DNA of 64,000 nt from UM-FILTER-47-13 sp964445195 (GCA_964445195.1 CAYUKA010000008.1:9823-73822); one strand, 5' to 3'. Shown: positions 1 through 7,655, numbered from the stretch's first letter. Program-made: numbers and translations. Notes: generated by a model not told the origin, from the letters alone.

Positions 1-27
1 AGACAAGGATAGCGAGGAATAAGAGCC

Positions 28-444
28 ATGGCCGAAGACAAGAAAACGGAAGAGACCAAGAAGGCGCCGGCGAAAAAAGCTGCGGCGAAAAAGGCCCCTG
101 CGAAAAAAGCGGCAACCGCCAAGACAGAAGCAGCGAAAAAGCCTGCGACAGCCAAGAAGGCCCCGGCCAAGGCGGCGGCTGATAAGGCTGCAACCAAGGC
201 GGATGCGCCGGCAGCCAAAAAGACAGCGGCGAAAAAGCCGGCAGCCAGGAAAAAACCGGCCGGCAAGACAGTCAAAGTCACCCAGATCGGCAGCCCGATC
301 GGGCGGCAGGCTTATCAGCGCGCGACGCTGATCGGACTGGGACTGAACAAGATGCACCGCACGCGCGAGCTGGAGGACACTCCGGCGGTGCGCGGTATGA
401 TTGAAAAGGTCAAACACCTGGTCCGCGTTGAAGACGCGGCCTAA
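28..444 (+). CDS. rpmD: 50S ribosomal protein L30 with a long Lys/Ala-rich N-terminal extension
   Basis: This is large-subunit ribosomal protein L30. The canonical L30 fold is confined to residues 81-138 (VTQIGSPIGR, then LIGLGLNKMHR). That core is about 58 residues, the normal length for the whole bacterial protein. Residues 5-80 are an extension made almost only of Lys, Ala, Pro and Thr in repeats such as AAKKAPAKKA, resembling the tails of histone H1-like proteins. The ATG at 28 follows a GAGGAATAAG purine-rich site and is the first start in the window. It sits 28 bases ahead of rplO, as expected for the spc operon, whose upstream genes lie outside the window. The core identification is certain; the role of the tail is unknown. 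Confidence 0.95.
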   Translation: MAEDKKTEETKKAPAKKAAAKKAPAKKAATAKTEAAKKPATAKKAPAKAAADKAATKADAPAAKKTAAKKPAARKKPAGKTVKVTQIGSPIGRQAYQRATLIGLGLNKMHRTRELEDTPAVRGMIEKVKHLVRVEDAA

Positions 445-472
445 GGCATAGACAAGCGTAAAGGGCAGAGCC

Positions 473-1051
473 ATGAAACTGAATGACTTACAACCGAAAC
501 CCGGTTCCCGCAGCGACCGTACCCGTGTCGGGCGCGGCATCGGCTCCGGCAAGGGCAAGACTTCCGGTAAGGGCCACAAGGGCCAGAAGGCGCGCTCCGG
601 CGTCTCGATCAAGGGCTTTGAGGGCGGCCAGATGCCGCTTTACCGCCGTCTGCCCAAGCGCGGTTTCACCAATATTTTCGGCAAGGACTTTGCCACGATC
701 AGCCTCGGCCGCCTGCAAGAAGCGATCGACAAAAAGATGATCGACCCGAAAAACACCATTGACGAGGATATGCTGGTCAAAGCCAGGGTTATTCGCCGCA
801 AGAAAGACGGCGTGCGTCTGCTGGGCAGCGGTGAGATCAAGGCGAAGGTAACACTGCAAATCTCCGGCGGTGCCACGAAAACGGCGGTTGCTGCGGTTGA
901 AAAGGCCGGCGGCAAAGTCGAGATTGTCGAGCCGCCAAAGAAACAGCCGAAAGACGAAAAGAAAGCGGCAGCGAAAAAAGCGCCGGCTAAGAAGAGCGCC
1001 GCTAAAAAGCCTGCGGCCAAGACCAAGACCGGTAAAACAGGTGAGTCCTGA
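473..1051 (+). CDS. rplO: 50S ribosomal protein L15 with a Lys/Ala-rich C-terminal tail
   Basis: Large-subunit ribosomal protein L15, which helps organise 23S rRNA late in assembly. The N-terminal part shows the Gly/Lys-rich L15 hallmark (GRGIGSGKGKTSGKGHKGQK), then GGQMPLYRRLPKRGF. The usual L15 sequence ends near residue 152. Residues 154-192 add an Ala/Lys-rich tail (KKAAAKKAPAKK type) very like the one at the start of the neighbouring L30. The gene is followed by a strong intrinsic terminator at about 1093-1121. That is unusual, because secY normally follows rplO in the same transcript. Confidence 0.96.
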   Translation: MKLNDLQPKPGSRSDRTRVGRGIGSGKGKTSGKGHKGQKARSGVSIKGFEGGQMPLYRRLPKRGFTNIFGKDFATISLGRLQEAIDKKMIDPKNTIDEDMLVKARVIRRKKDGVRLLGSGEIKAKVTLQISGGATKTAVAAVEKAGGKVEIVEPPKKQPKDEKKAAAKKAPAKKSAAKKPAAKTKTGKTGES

Positions 1052-1092
1052 GCCCAGGTCATAAGCGCTTTCATGACAGCCCTATCGTTTTT

Positions 1093-1121
1093 AAAAGCCC
1101 GTTTTCATAACGGGTTTTTTC
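1093..1121 (+). terminator. Intrinsic terminator after rplO
   Basis: A short perfect stem, CCCGTT (1098-1103) with AACGGG (1109-1114) around a TTCAT loop, is preceded by AAAA and followed by TTTTTT. It lies 40-70 bases past the rplO stop codon and should end the upstream ribosomal-protein transcript before secY. Confidence 0.85.
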
Positions 1122-1179
1122 TTGCAGTCACCAGCAAAAGCATTTATAAATATGGAAATTTTAATAGGAGATGGTGACA

Positions 1180-1734
1180 ATGAGTGATCGCAGGCAGGAT
1201 GATGGCGCCGTTGACCCCGACAGGCTGTTTGAGAAGATTGGAGATTTTGTGGCTGGTCTTAATGCAGGCGCACAGGATAATGATCGCGCACAGGATGATG
1301 GTGCCGTTGACCCTAAAACTGTGTACGCGGCCTTTGCGGCCCTTGCGGATATGGCTGGTTCCTTGCGCGCACAAGGGGCTATGACTTTCCGTGAGAATAT
1401 TCAGGCTGTTGCTCCCCGTATGGCTGCCGAGCTTGCTGTTTTAAAAAGACAGGCTGAAGCGGTCGGGCAGCGCGAGGATGCCGCTGATCTCGCGGCGATT
1501 GCCGAGAGTCTTACATCTCTGGCCAGCCGGGCCGGGATGGTCATGTATGCGGTGACGCCTGCGGCGGCGGACGGTATGACGGTCGATGAACTGGTCTCCG
1601 TTCTCGAAACCTTTAACGGCGCTGTGTTGCAGGACAGGGCTGAGCGCGGTGTGACGGCGGCGATGTCGCCTGCCGTGGCCGCAGAGATCGGGCGTGCGCA
1701 TGAAGGCCGGATCAGGCTTTCACCGCTACCGTAA
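1180..1734 (+). CDS. Hypothetical acidic protein inserted between rplO and secY
   Basis: I do not recognise this 184-residue protein. The start at 1180 (MSDRRQDDGA) is preferred over the ATG at 1171, because an AGGAG site at 1166-1170 lies 9 bases upstream of it. The N-terminal third carries a duplicated segment: QDDGAVDP appears at about residues 6-13 and again 32 residues later, mirrored by near-identical DNA at 1195-1217 and 1291-1313. The remainder is Ala-rich, probably helical, and mildly acidic, with no signal peptide or membrane segment. It sits between a terminator and the GNAT gene, where most alphaproteobacteria have nothing, so it is probably a lineage-specific insertion. No function can be given. 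Confidence 0.7.
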   Translation: MSDRRQDDGAVDPDRLFEKIGDFVAGLNAGAQDNDRAQDDGAVDPKTVYAAFAALADMAGSLRAQGAMTFRENIQAVAPRMAAELAVLKRQAEAVGQREDAADLAAIAESLTSLASRAGMVMYAVTPAAADGMTVDELVSVLETFNGAVLQDRAERGVTAAMSPAVAAEIGRAHEGRIRLSPLP

Positions 1735-1816
1735 CGGTTTGCGCCGCGATTTTTTGTTGATATATTTCTAGTCTTCGCTGTAAGCGGAACTGGTTTGGGA
1801 TAAGGGATATTCAGGC

Positions 1817-1984
1817 ATGAAATATTATTGTACCGGAGGTGTCTTCGCCGCCCTGTCTGGCCGGTCCGGCATGACGGGGATGCCTGCCCGTTTTCCTGAA
1901 ATTTCCTTTTTCTTCTTCTTTAGTGTCGTTAGTGCTGTTCGCGTGTCTTTTGAACACGGGCGCTGTGCCGCGCCTGTATCCTAA
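1817..1984 (+). CDS. Putative short ORF (55 aa) with a run of five Phe codons; possible leader peptide
   Basis: A 55-codon ORF starts with ATG at 1817, nine bases after a good AAGGGA ribosome site (1802-1807). Its codons 31-35 are all Phe (TTTTTCTTCTTCTTT), with another Phe at codon 26. A strong hairpin, ACGGGCGC (1956-1963) with GCGCCTGT (1970-1977), overlaps its last codons, but no T run follows. The arrangement recalls Phe attenuator leaders such as those of pheA and pheST. However, the downstream gene is a GNAT acetyltransferase, so regulation by Phe is only a hypothesis. The rest of the 1735-2065 gap shows nothing else that I can support. Confidence 0.35.
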   Translation: MKYYCTGGVFAALSGRSGMTGMPARFPEISFFFFFSVVSAVRVSFEHGRCAAPVS

Positions 1985-2065
1985 GTATTAATCAAGCATT
2001 TCTATTTTCAATGAACCGTAATGACAAGAAGCGGGCCGTTATGGTGCCGCAAAGGAAAATATATC

Positions 2066-2800
2066 ATGACTATCAAAGCAGAACGACAAATCCGGTCGCC
2101 TTCATTGACTATCCGCGCCGCCTGTGCGGCGGATGCCGCCATGCTGGCCGATTTACACAGCCGTGCTTATGCGCACCGTTTTTTTGATCCGGCTGCGCGG
2201 GGACCTGACGGAAACTTGTACGGCGCGCCGCTGGCGCGGGAGTTTCCGGTGCTGGCGCGGGGACAAAACCGGGCTTGGTTCGAGTATTACTGGCAGGGCT
2301 TCGCCGCGTCTCTGGATGATCCGGACCCGCGGCGGCGCACATACTGTTATATCGCCGAACGACAGAGGGCCGAAACCGGCGGGCCTACCGCCTTTGTCAA
2401 GGGTGACGGCGCGCCCGTCAGTGCGGATCCGGATTTTGCGTCTCTGTTCAACAGGGCGGCGGGCGTGCCGCCGGCACTGTGCGGCGAGCTGGGCTCGGTT
2501 TACTGTGATCCCGCGCAAAAATACCGTGGTGCCGGGCGGGCGCTGGTGGCGGTCTTTGCCGCCTGTGTACAGCGGCTTGGTTATCAGGGTATGGTCACGC
2601 GCGCCTATGATAAAAACGATTCGCCGGCGTTCTTCGAAAAGCTGGGCGCGCGTTTGATGGGGCCGTGCGCCATTGCCAATGACTATCTGGCCGATGACGG
2701 CACGGTCGCAACGCTCGATATCCCCGGCGTATGGCTGTACTGGGACCGCCCGGCGCTTGCGGATCTGGCGGCGGCGGCGGCACTGCCGGCCCGCTGTTGA
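2066..2800 (+). CDS. GNAT-family N-acetyltransferase
   Basis: A 244-residue protein of the GCN5-related acetyltransferase fold, expected to move an acetyl group from acetyl-CoA to an amine of unknown identity. The central part has the typical order: a strand (GELGSVYCDP), then the acetyl-CoA pyrophosphate loop region (KYRGAGRALVAVFAACV), then a C-terminal strand-helix with YDKNDSPAFFEKLGARL, matching the N-P-A-x-x-F-Y/F-x-K-x-G pattern of GNAT motif B. The start at 2066 is chosen because AAAGGA lies 9-14 bases upstream; a longer in-frame form from 2021 lacks a ribosome site. It ends just before a terminator that isolates it from secY. The substrate cannot be inferred. Confidence 0.8.
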   Translation: MTIKAERQIRSPSLTIRAACAADAAMLADLHSRAYAHRFFDPAARGPDGNLYGAPLAREFPVLARGQNRAWFEYYWQGFAASLDDPDPRRRTYCYIAERQRAETGGPTAFVKGDGAPVSADPDFASLFNRAAGVPPALCGELGSVYCDPAQKYRGAGRALVAVFAACVQRLGYQGMVTRAYDKNDSPAFFEKLGARLMGPCAIANDYLADDGTVATLDIPGVWLYWDRPALADLAAAAALPARC

Positions 2801-2821
2801 GGGCGTGCATAATCTTGTGAA

Positions 2822-2852
2822 AAAGGGGGCTTGCGGGCCCCCTTTCTTTTCT
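2822..2852 (+). terminator. Intrinsic terminator between the GNAT gene and secY
   Basis: AAAGGGGGC (2822-2830) pairs with GCCCCCTTT (2837-2845) around a six-base TTGCGG loop, and the 3' side runs into a CTTTTCTTTATTT stretch. It follows the GNAT stop codon by about 20 bases and is a second transcription barrier between rplO and secY. Confidence 0.8.
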
Positions 2853-2901
2853 TTATTTATGGCAGGATTGCATACAGAACTGACTTTAAAGGTATCACTT
2901 C

Positions 2902-4245
2902 ATGGTTTCTGCCGTTGAGCAACTGGCGAAAAACGCCAATTTCGGGGCGCTGGCCAAGGCGACCGAGCTGAAAAAACGTATCCTGTTCGTGTTGGGGGCG
3001 TTGCTGATTTACCGGCTCGGTACTTATATCCCGGTGCCGGGAATCGATCCGGTCGTCTGGGCGGAGATTTTCAGCCAGAAGGGCGGCGGCATTCTGGACA
3101 TGTTCAACATGTTTGCCGGCGGCGCGCTGTCGCGGATGACGATTTTTGCGCTCAATATCATGCCTTATATCTCGGCGGCGATTATCATGCAGCTTGCGAC
3201 CTCGATGTCGCCAAAGCTCGAAGCGCTCAAAAAAGAAGGCGAAAGCGGCCGGATGAAGATCAACCAGTATACGCGCTATCTGACCGTGATGCTGGCGACG
3301 GTGCAGGCTTATGGCCTGGCTGTCGGCCTTGAGAGCATGCAGGGCTCGACCGGCAGCGCCGTGATCGATCCGGGACTGTTCTTCCGGATTTCGACGGTGA
3401 TTACGATTGTCGGCGGCACGATCTTCCTGATGTGGCTGGGCGAACAGATTACCCAGCGCGGCGTCGGTAACGGTATTTCGCTGATTATCTTCGCCGGCAT
3501 TGTGGCCGAGTTGCCGCGCGCCATAGGCAGCACGCTGGAGCTGGGCCGCCAGGGCCAGTTCAATGTGCTGGAGATCCTGCTGATGGCGGTGATGATCGTG
3601 GCGGTGATCGTCCTGATTGTCTATGTCGAGCGGGCACAGCGCCGCGTCGTCGTCCAGTATCCGAAACGCCAGGTCGGGAACAAAATGATGATGGGCGAGC
3701 AGAACTTCCTGCCGCTCAAGCTCAACACCGCCGGGGTGATTCCACCGATCTTCGCGTCTTCGCTGCTGTTGCTGCCGCTGACGCTTGTCGGGTTCAGCGG
3801 CGCGGAAGGCAGCGACCTGACGGCCGGCCTGGCGCGGTTCCTGCAACATGGCGAACCGCTTTATATGTTTATGTATGGCGCGCTGATTATCTTCTTCTGT
3901 TTCTTCTATACGGCGGTCGTGTTCAACCCGGCGGAGAATGCCGATATGCTCAAACGCTATGGCGGGTTTGTGCCGGGGATCCGGCCGGGCCAGCCGACGG
4001 CGGATTACCTGGATACGGTGCTGACGCGGATTACGACGGTCGGGGCGGTTTACCTGGTTTTTATCTGCCTGCTGCCGGAATTCCTGCTCGGGGCTTATAG
4101 CCTGCCGTTTTATTTCGGCGGCACCAGCCTGCTGATCGTGGTGACGGTGACGCTGGATACGGTGGCGCAGGTCCATTCCCACCTGATTGCCCACCAGTAT
4201 GAAGGGCTGATCAAGAAAACCAAGCTGAGAGGACGACGGCGATGA
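2902..4245 (+). CDS. secY: Protein translocase subunit SecY
   Basis: Central channel subunit of the SecYEG translocon in the inner membrane. The 447-residue length and about ten hydrophobic segments fit the family. Recognisable stretches include the first segment ILFVLGALLIYRLGTYIPVP, IMPYISAAIIMQL, WLGEQITQRGVGNGISLIIF, and the C-terminal LIAHQYEGLIKKTKLRGRRR. The gene follows a terminator, so it needs its own promoter upstream. Its stop overlaps the adk start by 4 bases (ATGA), showing a secY-adk transcription unit as in other alphaproteobacteria. An AAAGG site about 10 bases upstream supports the ATG at 2902. Confidence 0.97.
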   Translation: MVSAVEQLAKNANFGALAKATELKKRILFVLGALLIYRLGTYIPVPGIDPVVWAEIFSQKGGGILDMFNMFAGGALSRMTIFALNIMPYISAAIIMQLATSMSPKLEALKKEGESGRMKINQYTRYLTVMLATVQAYGLAVGLESMQGSTGSAVIDPGLFFRISTVITIVGGTIFLMWLGEQITQRGVGNGISLIIFAGIVAELPRAIGSTLELGRQGQFNVLEILLMAVMIVAVIVLIVYVERAQRRVVVQYPKRQVGNKMMMGEQNFLPLKLNTAGVIPPIFASSLLLLPLTLVGFSGAEGSDLTAGLARFLQHGEPLYMFMYGALIIFFCFFYTAVVFNPAENADMLKRYGGFVPGIRPGQPTADYLDTVLTRITTVGAVYLVFICLLPEFLLGAYSLPFYFGGTSLLIVVTVTLDTVAQVHSHLIAHQYEGLIKKTKLRGRRR

Positions 4246-4841
4246 ATATAATCTTTTTCGGCCCGCCTGCCGCGGGCAAGGGGACACAGGCGAAAATCCT
4301 GGAAGAAAAATACGGTCTGAAACAGCTTTCGACCGGCGATATGTTACGGGCCGAGATTGCTGCTGATACCGAACTGGGCAAGAAGGCCAAACATCTGATG
4401 GATCAGGGCAAGCTGGTGCCGGATCATGTTGTTATCGACATGATCGCTAAACGGATTGATGATCCCGCCTGCGCCAAGGGGGTGATTTTCGACGGGTTTC
4501 CGCGCACGGTTGCGCAGGCTGAAGCGCTGGCGGCGATGCTGGCGGAACGCGGCAAGCATATTGATATCGTCATGGAGCTGGTGGCCGATCAGGATAATAT
4601 TGTGGCGCGGATGGAAAAGCGCGCCGCCGAGGAAGGGCGCAGCGATGATAATATCGAAACGATGAAAAAGCGCCTCGCGCAATATAACGACTATTCCGTC
4701 GCCGTCCTGCTGCATTACCGGGCGCAGGGCGAGGTGCCGATCATCGACGGCAACCAGCCGGTCGAGGCTGTTACCGCCCGGATCGAAGAGATACTCGCGG
4801 GAAAGGATTCGGCCCCGCAGCGCTCAGCCGGCGGGGCCTGA
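4242..4841 (+). CDS. adk: Adenylate kinase (short form)
   Basis: Adenylate kinase interconverts 2 ADP with ATP and AMP in the cytoplasm. The 199-residue protein opens with the P-loop GPPAAGKGTQ; the common form is GPPGAGKGTQ, so an Ala replaces the usual Gly. It then shows the AMP-binding STGDMLRAE, the conserved DGFPRT, and RSDDN with Arg for phosphate binding. It goes directly from KRAAEEGRSDDN into the C-terminal helices, so it lacks the longer LID insert, which is the usual alphaproteobacterial short type. It overlaps secY by 4 bases and ends before a terminator at 4847-4870. Confidence 0.96.
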   Translation: MNIIFFGPPAAGKGTQAKILEEKYGLKQLSTGDMLRAEIAADTELGKKAKHLMDQGKLVPDHVVIDMIAKRIDDPACAKGVIFDGFPRTVAQAEALAAMLAERGKHIDIVMELVADQDNIVARMEKRAAEEGRSDDNIETMKKRLAQYNDYSVAVLLHYRAQGEVPIIDGNQPVEAVTARIEEILAGKDSAPQRSAGGA

Positions 4842-4846
4842 CAGCC

Positions 4847-4870
4847 GGCGGCGCAAAGCCCGCCTTTTTT
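4847..4870 (+). terminator. Intrinsic terminator after adk
   Basis: GGCGG (4847-4851) pairs with CCGCC (4860-4864) and is followed directly by six T residues. A separate 8-bp hairpin, GGCCCCGC with GCGGGGCC, lies at 4811-4838 inside the end of adk but has no T run. Confidence 0.65.
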
Positions 4871-4872
4871 CC

Positions 4873-4900
4873 TTGACGCACGGGCATAAATGCCTATATT
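4873..4900 (+). promoter_or_regulatory. Sigma-70-type promoter for rpsM-rpsK-rpoA-rplQ
   Basis: TTGACG (4873-4878) and TATATT (4895-4900) are separated by 16 bases, directly after the adk terminator. The transcript would have an untranslated leader of roughly 170 bases before rpsM at 5080, long enough for autoregulatory RNA structure. The stretch 4901-5079 holds no gene that I can support. Confidence 0.7.
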
Positions 4901-5079
4901 GTGCGCATCTCTTTAGGTAGAGGCGGCTTTTGATGGCGCTGTGCGCGTGTTTCAAAGGCTTTTGGATAAACAGTGTACAAACCGGCCGGGGGAAGCTTAA
5001 CGCGCGGACCCGTTTACGGTTTGGCCCCGGGTTTTACAGTTCTTACGCCGTAAATCCCGACAGAAACTGGAGACATAGT

Positions 5080-5451
5080 ATGGCCCGTATAGCAGGCGTC
5101 AATATTCCTGACGGCAAGCGCGCTGTGATCGCGCTGACCTACATTCATGGCATCGGCCGGACCACGGCCCGCAAAATCATCGACAAGCTCAGGATCGACC
5201 GTGCACGCCGCATGAACGACCTGACCGAGGACGAACTGAACCAGATCCGTAAGGAGATCGAAACCAGCGGTGTCGTGATCGAAGGCGATCTGCGCCGTGA
5301 AGTGTCGCTGAATATCAAGCGGCTGATGGATATGAAATCCTATCGCGGTCTGCGCCACCGTGCCCATCTGCCGGTGCGCGGCCAGAATACGCGGGTGAAT
5401 GCCCGTACACGTAAAGGCCCGGCCAAGCCGATCGCCGGTAAGAAGAAATAG
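5080..5451 (+). CDS. rpsM: 30S ribosomal protein S13
   Basis: Small-subunit head protein that contacts tRNA and the large subunit. The 123-residue product begins MARIAGVNIPDGKRAVIALT and contains YIHGIGRTTA and the basic C-terminal RGQNTRVNARTRKGPAKP, all standard for S13. A longer reading from 4930 is rejected: the first 50 residues of that version match nothing in the family, and the ATG at 5080 has a CTGGAGA ribosome site seven bases upstream. It is the first gene of the alpha-type operon rpsM-rpsK-rpoA-rplQ; rpsD is not part of it, as is normal for alphaproteobacteria. Confidence 0.97.
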   Translation: MARIAGVNIPDGKRAVIALTYIHGIGRTTARKIIDKLRIDRARRMNDLTEDELNQIRKEIETSGVVIEGDLRREVSLNIKRLMDMKSYRGLRHRAHLPVRGQNTRVNARTRKGPAKPIAGKKK

Positions 5452-5470
5452 CCGGGCGGAGGGATAGATC

Positions 5471-5863
5471 ATGGCAAAAGCAGCAAAATCCACAGCGAAG
5501 AAAAAAGTTAAAAAGAACATTACCGCCGGTATTGTTCACGTAAATGCGACCTTCAACAACACGCTGATCACCATTTCCGATGCGCAGGGCAATGTCGTGT
5601 CCTGGTCCTCGGCCGGGATGATGGGTTTTAAAGGCTCGCGGAAATCAACACCGTATGCTGCGGGCGTGGCCGCCGAAGATGCCGGCCGCAAGGCGCAGGA
5701 ACACGGCATGAAGGAACTTGATGTGCGGGTTAAAGGGCCGGGTTCGGGCCGTGAGAGCGCGCTGCGCTCGTTGCAGTCGATCGGCTTTACGATCAAGGTG
5801 ATTCAGGATATCACGCCGATCCCGCATAACGGTTGCCGCCCGCGCAAGCGCAGACGGGTGTAG
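5471..5863 (+). CDS. rpsK: 30S ribosomal protein S11
   Basis: Small-subunit platform protein next to the mRNA exit site. The 130-residue product has a basic N-terminus (residues 1-17), then AGIVHVNATFNNTLITISDA, GFKGSRKSTPYAA, VRVKGPGSGRESALR and the C-terminal PIPHNGCRPRKRRRV, all classic for S11. It follows rpsM by 19 bases with a GGAGGGATAG ribosome site, and clearly shares its transcript. Nothing is abnormal in length or sequence. Confidence 0.97.
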   Translation: MAKAAKSTAKKKVKKNITAGIVHVNATFNNTLITISDAQGNVVSWSSAGMMGFKGSRKSTPYAAGVAAEDAGRKAQEHGMKELDVRVKGPGSGRESALRSLQSIGFTIKVIQDITPIPHNGCRPRKRRRV

Positions 5864-5978
5864 TCAATTCGTGAATAGTGGCCGGTGACTGGTCTGATTG
5901 ACTAAGCCAGCCGCTAAACACAGCTAACCAGAGGCCGGTTAAGAGCCGGATGACGTTAAACAGGAAAGGACCCATACC

Positions 5979-7004
5979 TTGATACAGAAAAACTGGCAGG
6001 AACTGATCAAACCGTCAAAAGTCGAAAAAGTCGCCGCCGGCACCGGCGCCGACGATAACACGGTGGGCCGTATTATGGCTGAACCGCTGGAGCGCGGCTT
6101 CGGCCTGACGCTCGGTAACGCGCTGCGCCGGGTGCTGCTGTCTTCGCTGCAGGGCGCGGCGGTGACGGCTGTGCAGATCGAAGGCGTCCTGCACGAATTC
6201 TCCTCGATTGAGGGTGTGCGTGAAGATGTGACCGACATCATCCTGAACATCAAGGCCATCGCCGTGCGCATGCATGTTGAAGGGCCGAAAAAGATGCGCC
6301 TGTCTGCCGAAGGACCGTGCGAAGTCACTGCCGGCATGATCGAGGCGGGTGCCGATATTGAAATCATGAACCCGGATCTGGTGATCTGCACGCTTGATAA
6401 GGGCGCGAAGATCAGCATGGAAATGACGGTCAACACTGGTAAAGGCTACCGCCCGGCGGCGCAGAACCGTCCGGAAGAAGCACCGGTCGGCCTGATCCCG
6501 GTTGACAGCGTGTTCTCACCGGTCCGTAAGGTGACGTATGACGTTGAAGATACCCGTGTCGGCCAGATTACCGATTACGATAAGCTGACGCTTTATGTTG
6601 AAACCAATGGCGTGATTACGCCGGAAGATGCTGTGGCCTACGCTTCGCGCATTCTGCAGGACCAGCTGCAGGTCTTCATCAACTTTGAAGAGCCGCAGGA
6701 CCAGCCGGAGCGCAAGGAAGAGGAAGAGCTGCCGTTCAACAAGAACCTGCTGCGCAAGGTTGACGAGCTGGAGTTGTCTGTCCGTAGCGCCAACTGCCTG
6801 AAGAACGATAACATCGTTTACATTGGCGATCTGGTCCAGAAGAGCGAGAGCGATATGCTGCGTACGCCGAACTTCGGCCGTAAGTCTCTGAACGAGATCA
6901 AGGAAGTGCTGGCGACGATGGGTCTGCATCTGGGTATGCAGGTCGAGGGCTGGCCGCCGGAAAATATCGAGGACCTGGCGAAAAAGCTGGAAGAGCCTTA
7001 CTAA
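5979..7004 (+). CDS. rpoA: DNA-directed RNA polymerase subunit alpha (TTG start)
   Basis: Alpha subunit of RNA polymerase, which nucleates core assembly and contacts activators and UP elements. The 341-residue product has the N-terminal assembly domain (LERGFGLTLGNALRRVLLSS) and the C-terminal domain (LELSVRSANCLKNDNI, then LRTPNFGRKSLNEIKEVL) with its DNA-contact residues. The start is a TTG at 5979, placed 8 bases after a strong AGGAAAGGA site; the family's usual N-terminus MIQKNWQELIKP begins exactly there, and no ATG fits. The 115-base gap after rpsK contains short inverted repeats around 5880-5950. Confidence 0.96.
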   Translation: MIQKNWQELIKPSKVEKVAAGTGADDNTVGRIMAEPLERGFGLTLGNALRRVLLSSLQGAAVTAVQIEGVLHEFSSIEGVREDVTDIILNIKAIAVRMHVEGPKKMRLSAEGPCEVTAGMIEAGADIEIMNPDLVICTLDKGAKISMEMTVNTGKGYRPAAQNRPEEAPVGLIPVDSVFSPVRKVTYDVEDTRVGQITDYDKLTLYVETNGVITPEDAVAYASRILQDQLQVFINFEEPQDQPERKEEEELPFNKNLLRKVDELELSVRSANCLKNDNIVYIGDLVQKSESDMLRTPNFGRKSLNEIKEVLATMGLHLGMQVEGWPPENIEDLAKKLEEPY

Positions 7005-7012
7005 TCTGATCA

Positions 7013-7060
7013 CCCGGGCATGGTGCCCGGCCCTGCCGGTGATGGCATGATCATGCCGGC
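7013..7060 (+). other. Stem-loops between rpoA and rplQ
   Basis: CCGGGCA (7013-7019) pairs with TGCCCGG (7023-7029) around a three-base loop. It is followed by the 14-base perfect palindrome GGCATGATCATGCC (7044-7057) nested between GCCGG and CCGGC. Neither is followed by a T run. They may modulate rplQ expression or mark an mRNA processing site. Confidence 0.4.
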
Positions 7061-7146
7061 GGGATGTGAAAATGGCCCTCACACGTTTGAGGCCGCAGGA
7101 AAGCCGGTGCAATCCTTCGGGAGCCGGGCAATAAAGGAGACGTGTT

Positions 7147-7614
7147 ATGAAACATCGTATTAAACAGCGCAAGCTGAACCGTTCAACGCCCCACCGCAAG
7201 GCGATGCTGGCGAATATGGCGGCGTCACTGATCAAGCATGAGCAGATCGTGACCACCCTGCCGAAAGCCAAGGAATTGCGGCCTTATGTTGAAAAGCTGA
7301 TCACGCTTGGTAAAAAAGCGCAGGCCAGGCCGGACAGCGCGCTGGCCAATCGCCGTAAGGCGATTGCGACGATGCGCGATGAAACGCAGGTCGCCAAAAT
7401 TTTCGATGTACTGGCGGAGCGCTATAAAGACCGGCAGGGCGGCTATTGCCGTGTCCTGAAGGCCGGCTTCCGCTACGGCGATGCCGCACCGATGGCCGTG
7501 ATTGAGCTGGTTGACCGCGACCCGGCTGCCAAGGGGCAGGATAGCGGTCCTGTGCCGGAAGATGTCGCCTTTGAAGCCCCGGATTTCAGCGATGTGAAAG
7601 TCGCCCAAGGCTAA
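7147..7614 (+). CDS. rplQ: 50S ribosomal protein L17
   Basis: Large-subunit protein near the peptide exit tunnel. The opening MKHRIKQRKLNRSTPHRKAM is diagnostic, followed by LIKHEQIVTTLPKAKELRP and GDAAPMAVIELVDRD. At 155 residues it has a C-terminal acidic extension beyond the core of about 120, common in alphaproteobacteria. AAAGGAG lies 8-14 bases ahead of the ATG. It closes the alpha operon and is followed by a strong terminator. Confidence 0.96.
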   Translation: MKHRIKQRKLNRSTPHRKAMLANMAASLIKHEQIVTTLPKAKELRPYVEKLITLGKKAQARPDSALANRRKAIATMRDETQVAKIFDVLAERYKDRQGGYCRVLKAGFRYGDAAPMAVIELVDRDPAAKGQDSGPVPEDVAFEAPDFSDVKVAQG

Positions 7615-7655
7615 AGATATAAGCGTTTAAAGGACTTTTACAGTTCCTCCTCACG

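Noticed and set aside
2857..4287. Long minus-strand ORF of 476 residues opposite secY
   Set aside because: It is the antisense of secY and part of adk, is Arg/Gln/His-rich as antisense frames of GC-rich genes are, and matches nothing.
4930..5079. N-terminal extension of rpsM by 50 residues
   Set aside because: S13 begins MARIAGVNIP; the extension has no family match, and the ATG at 5080 has its own ribosome site.
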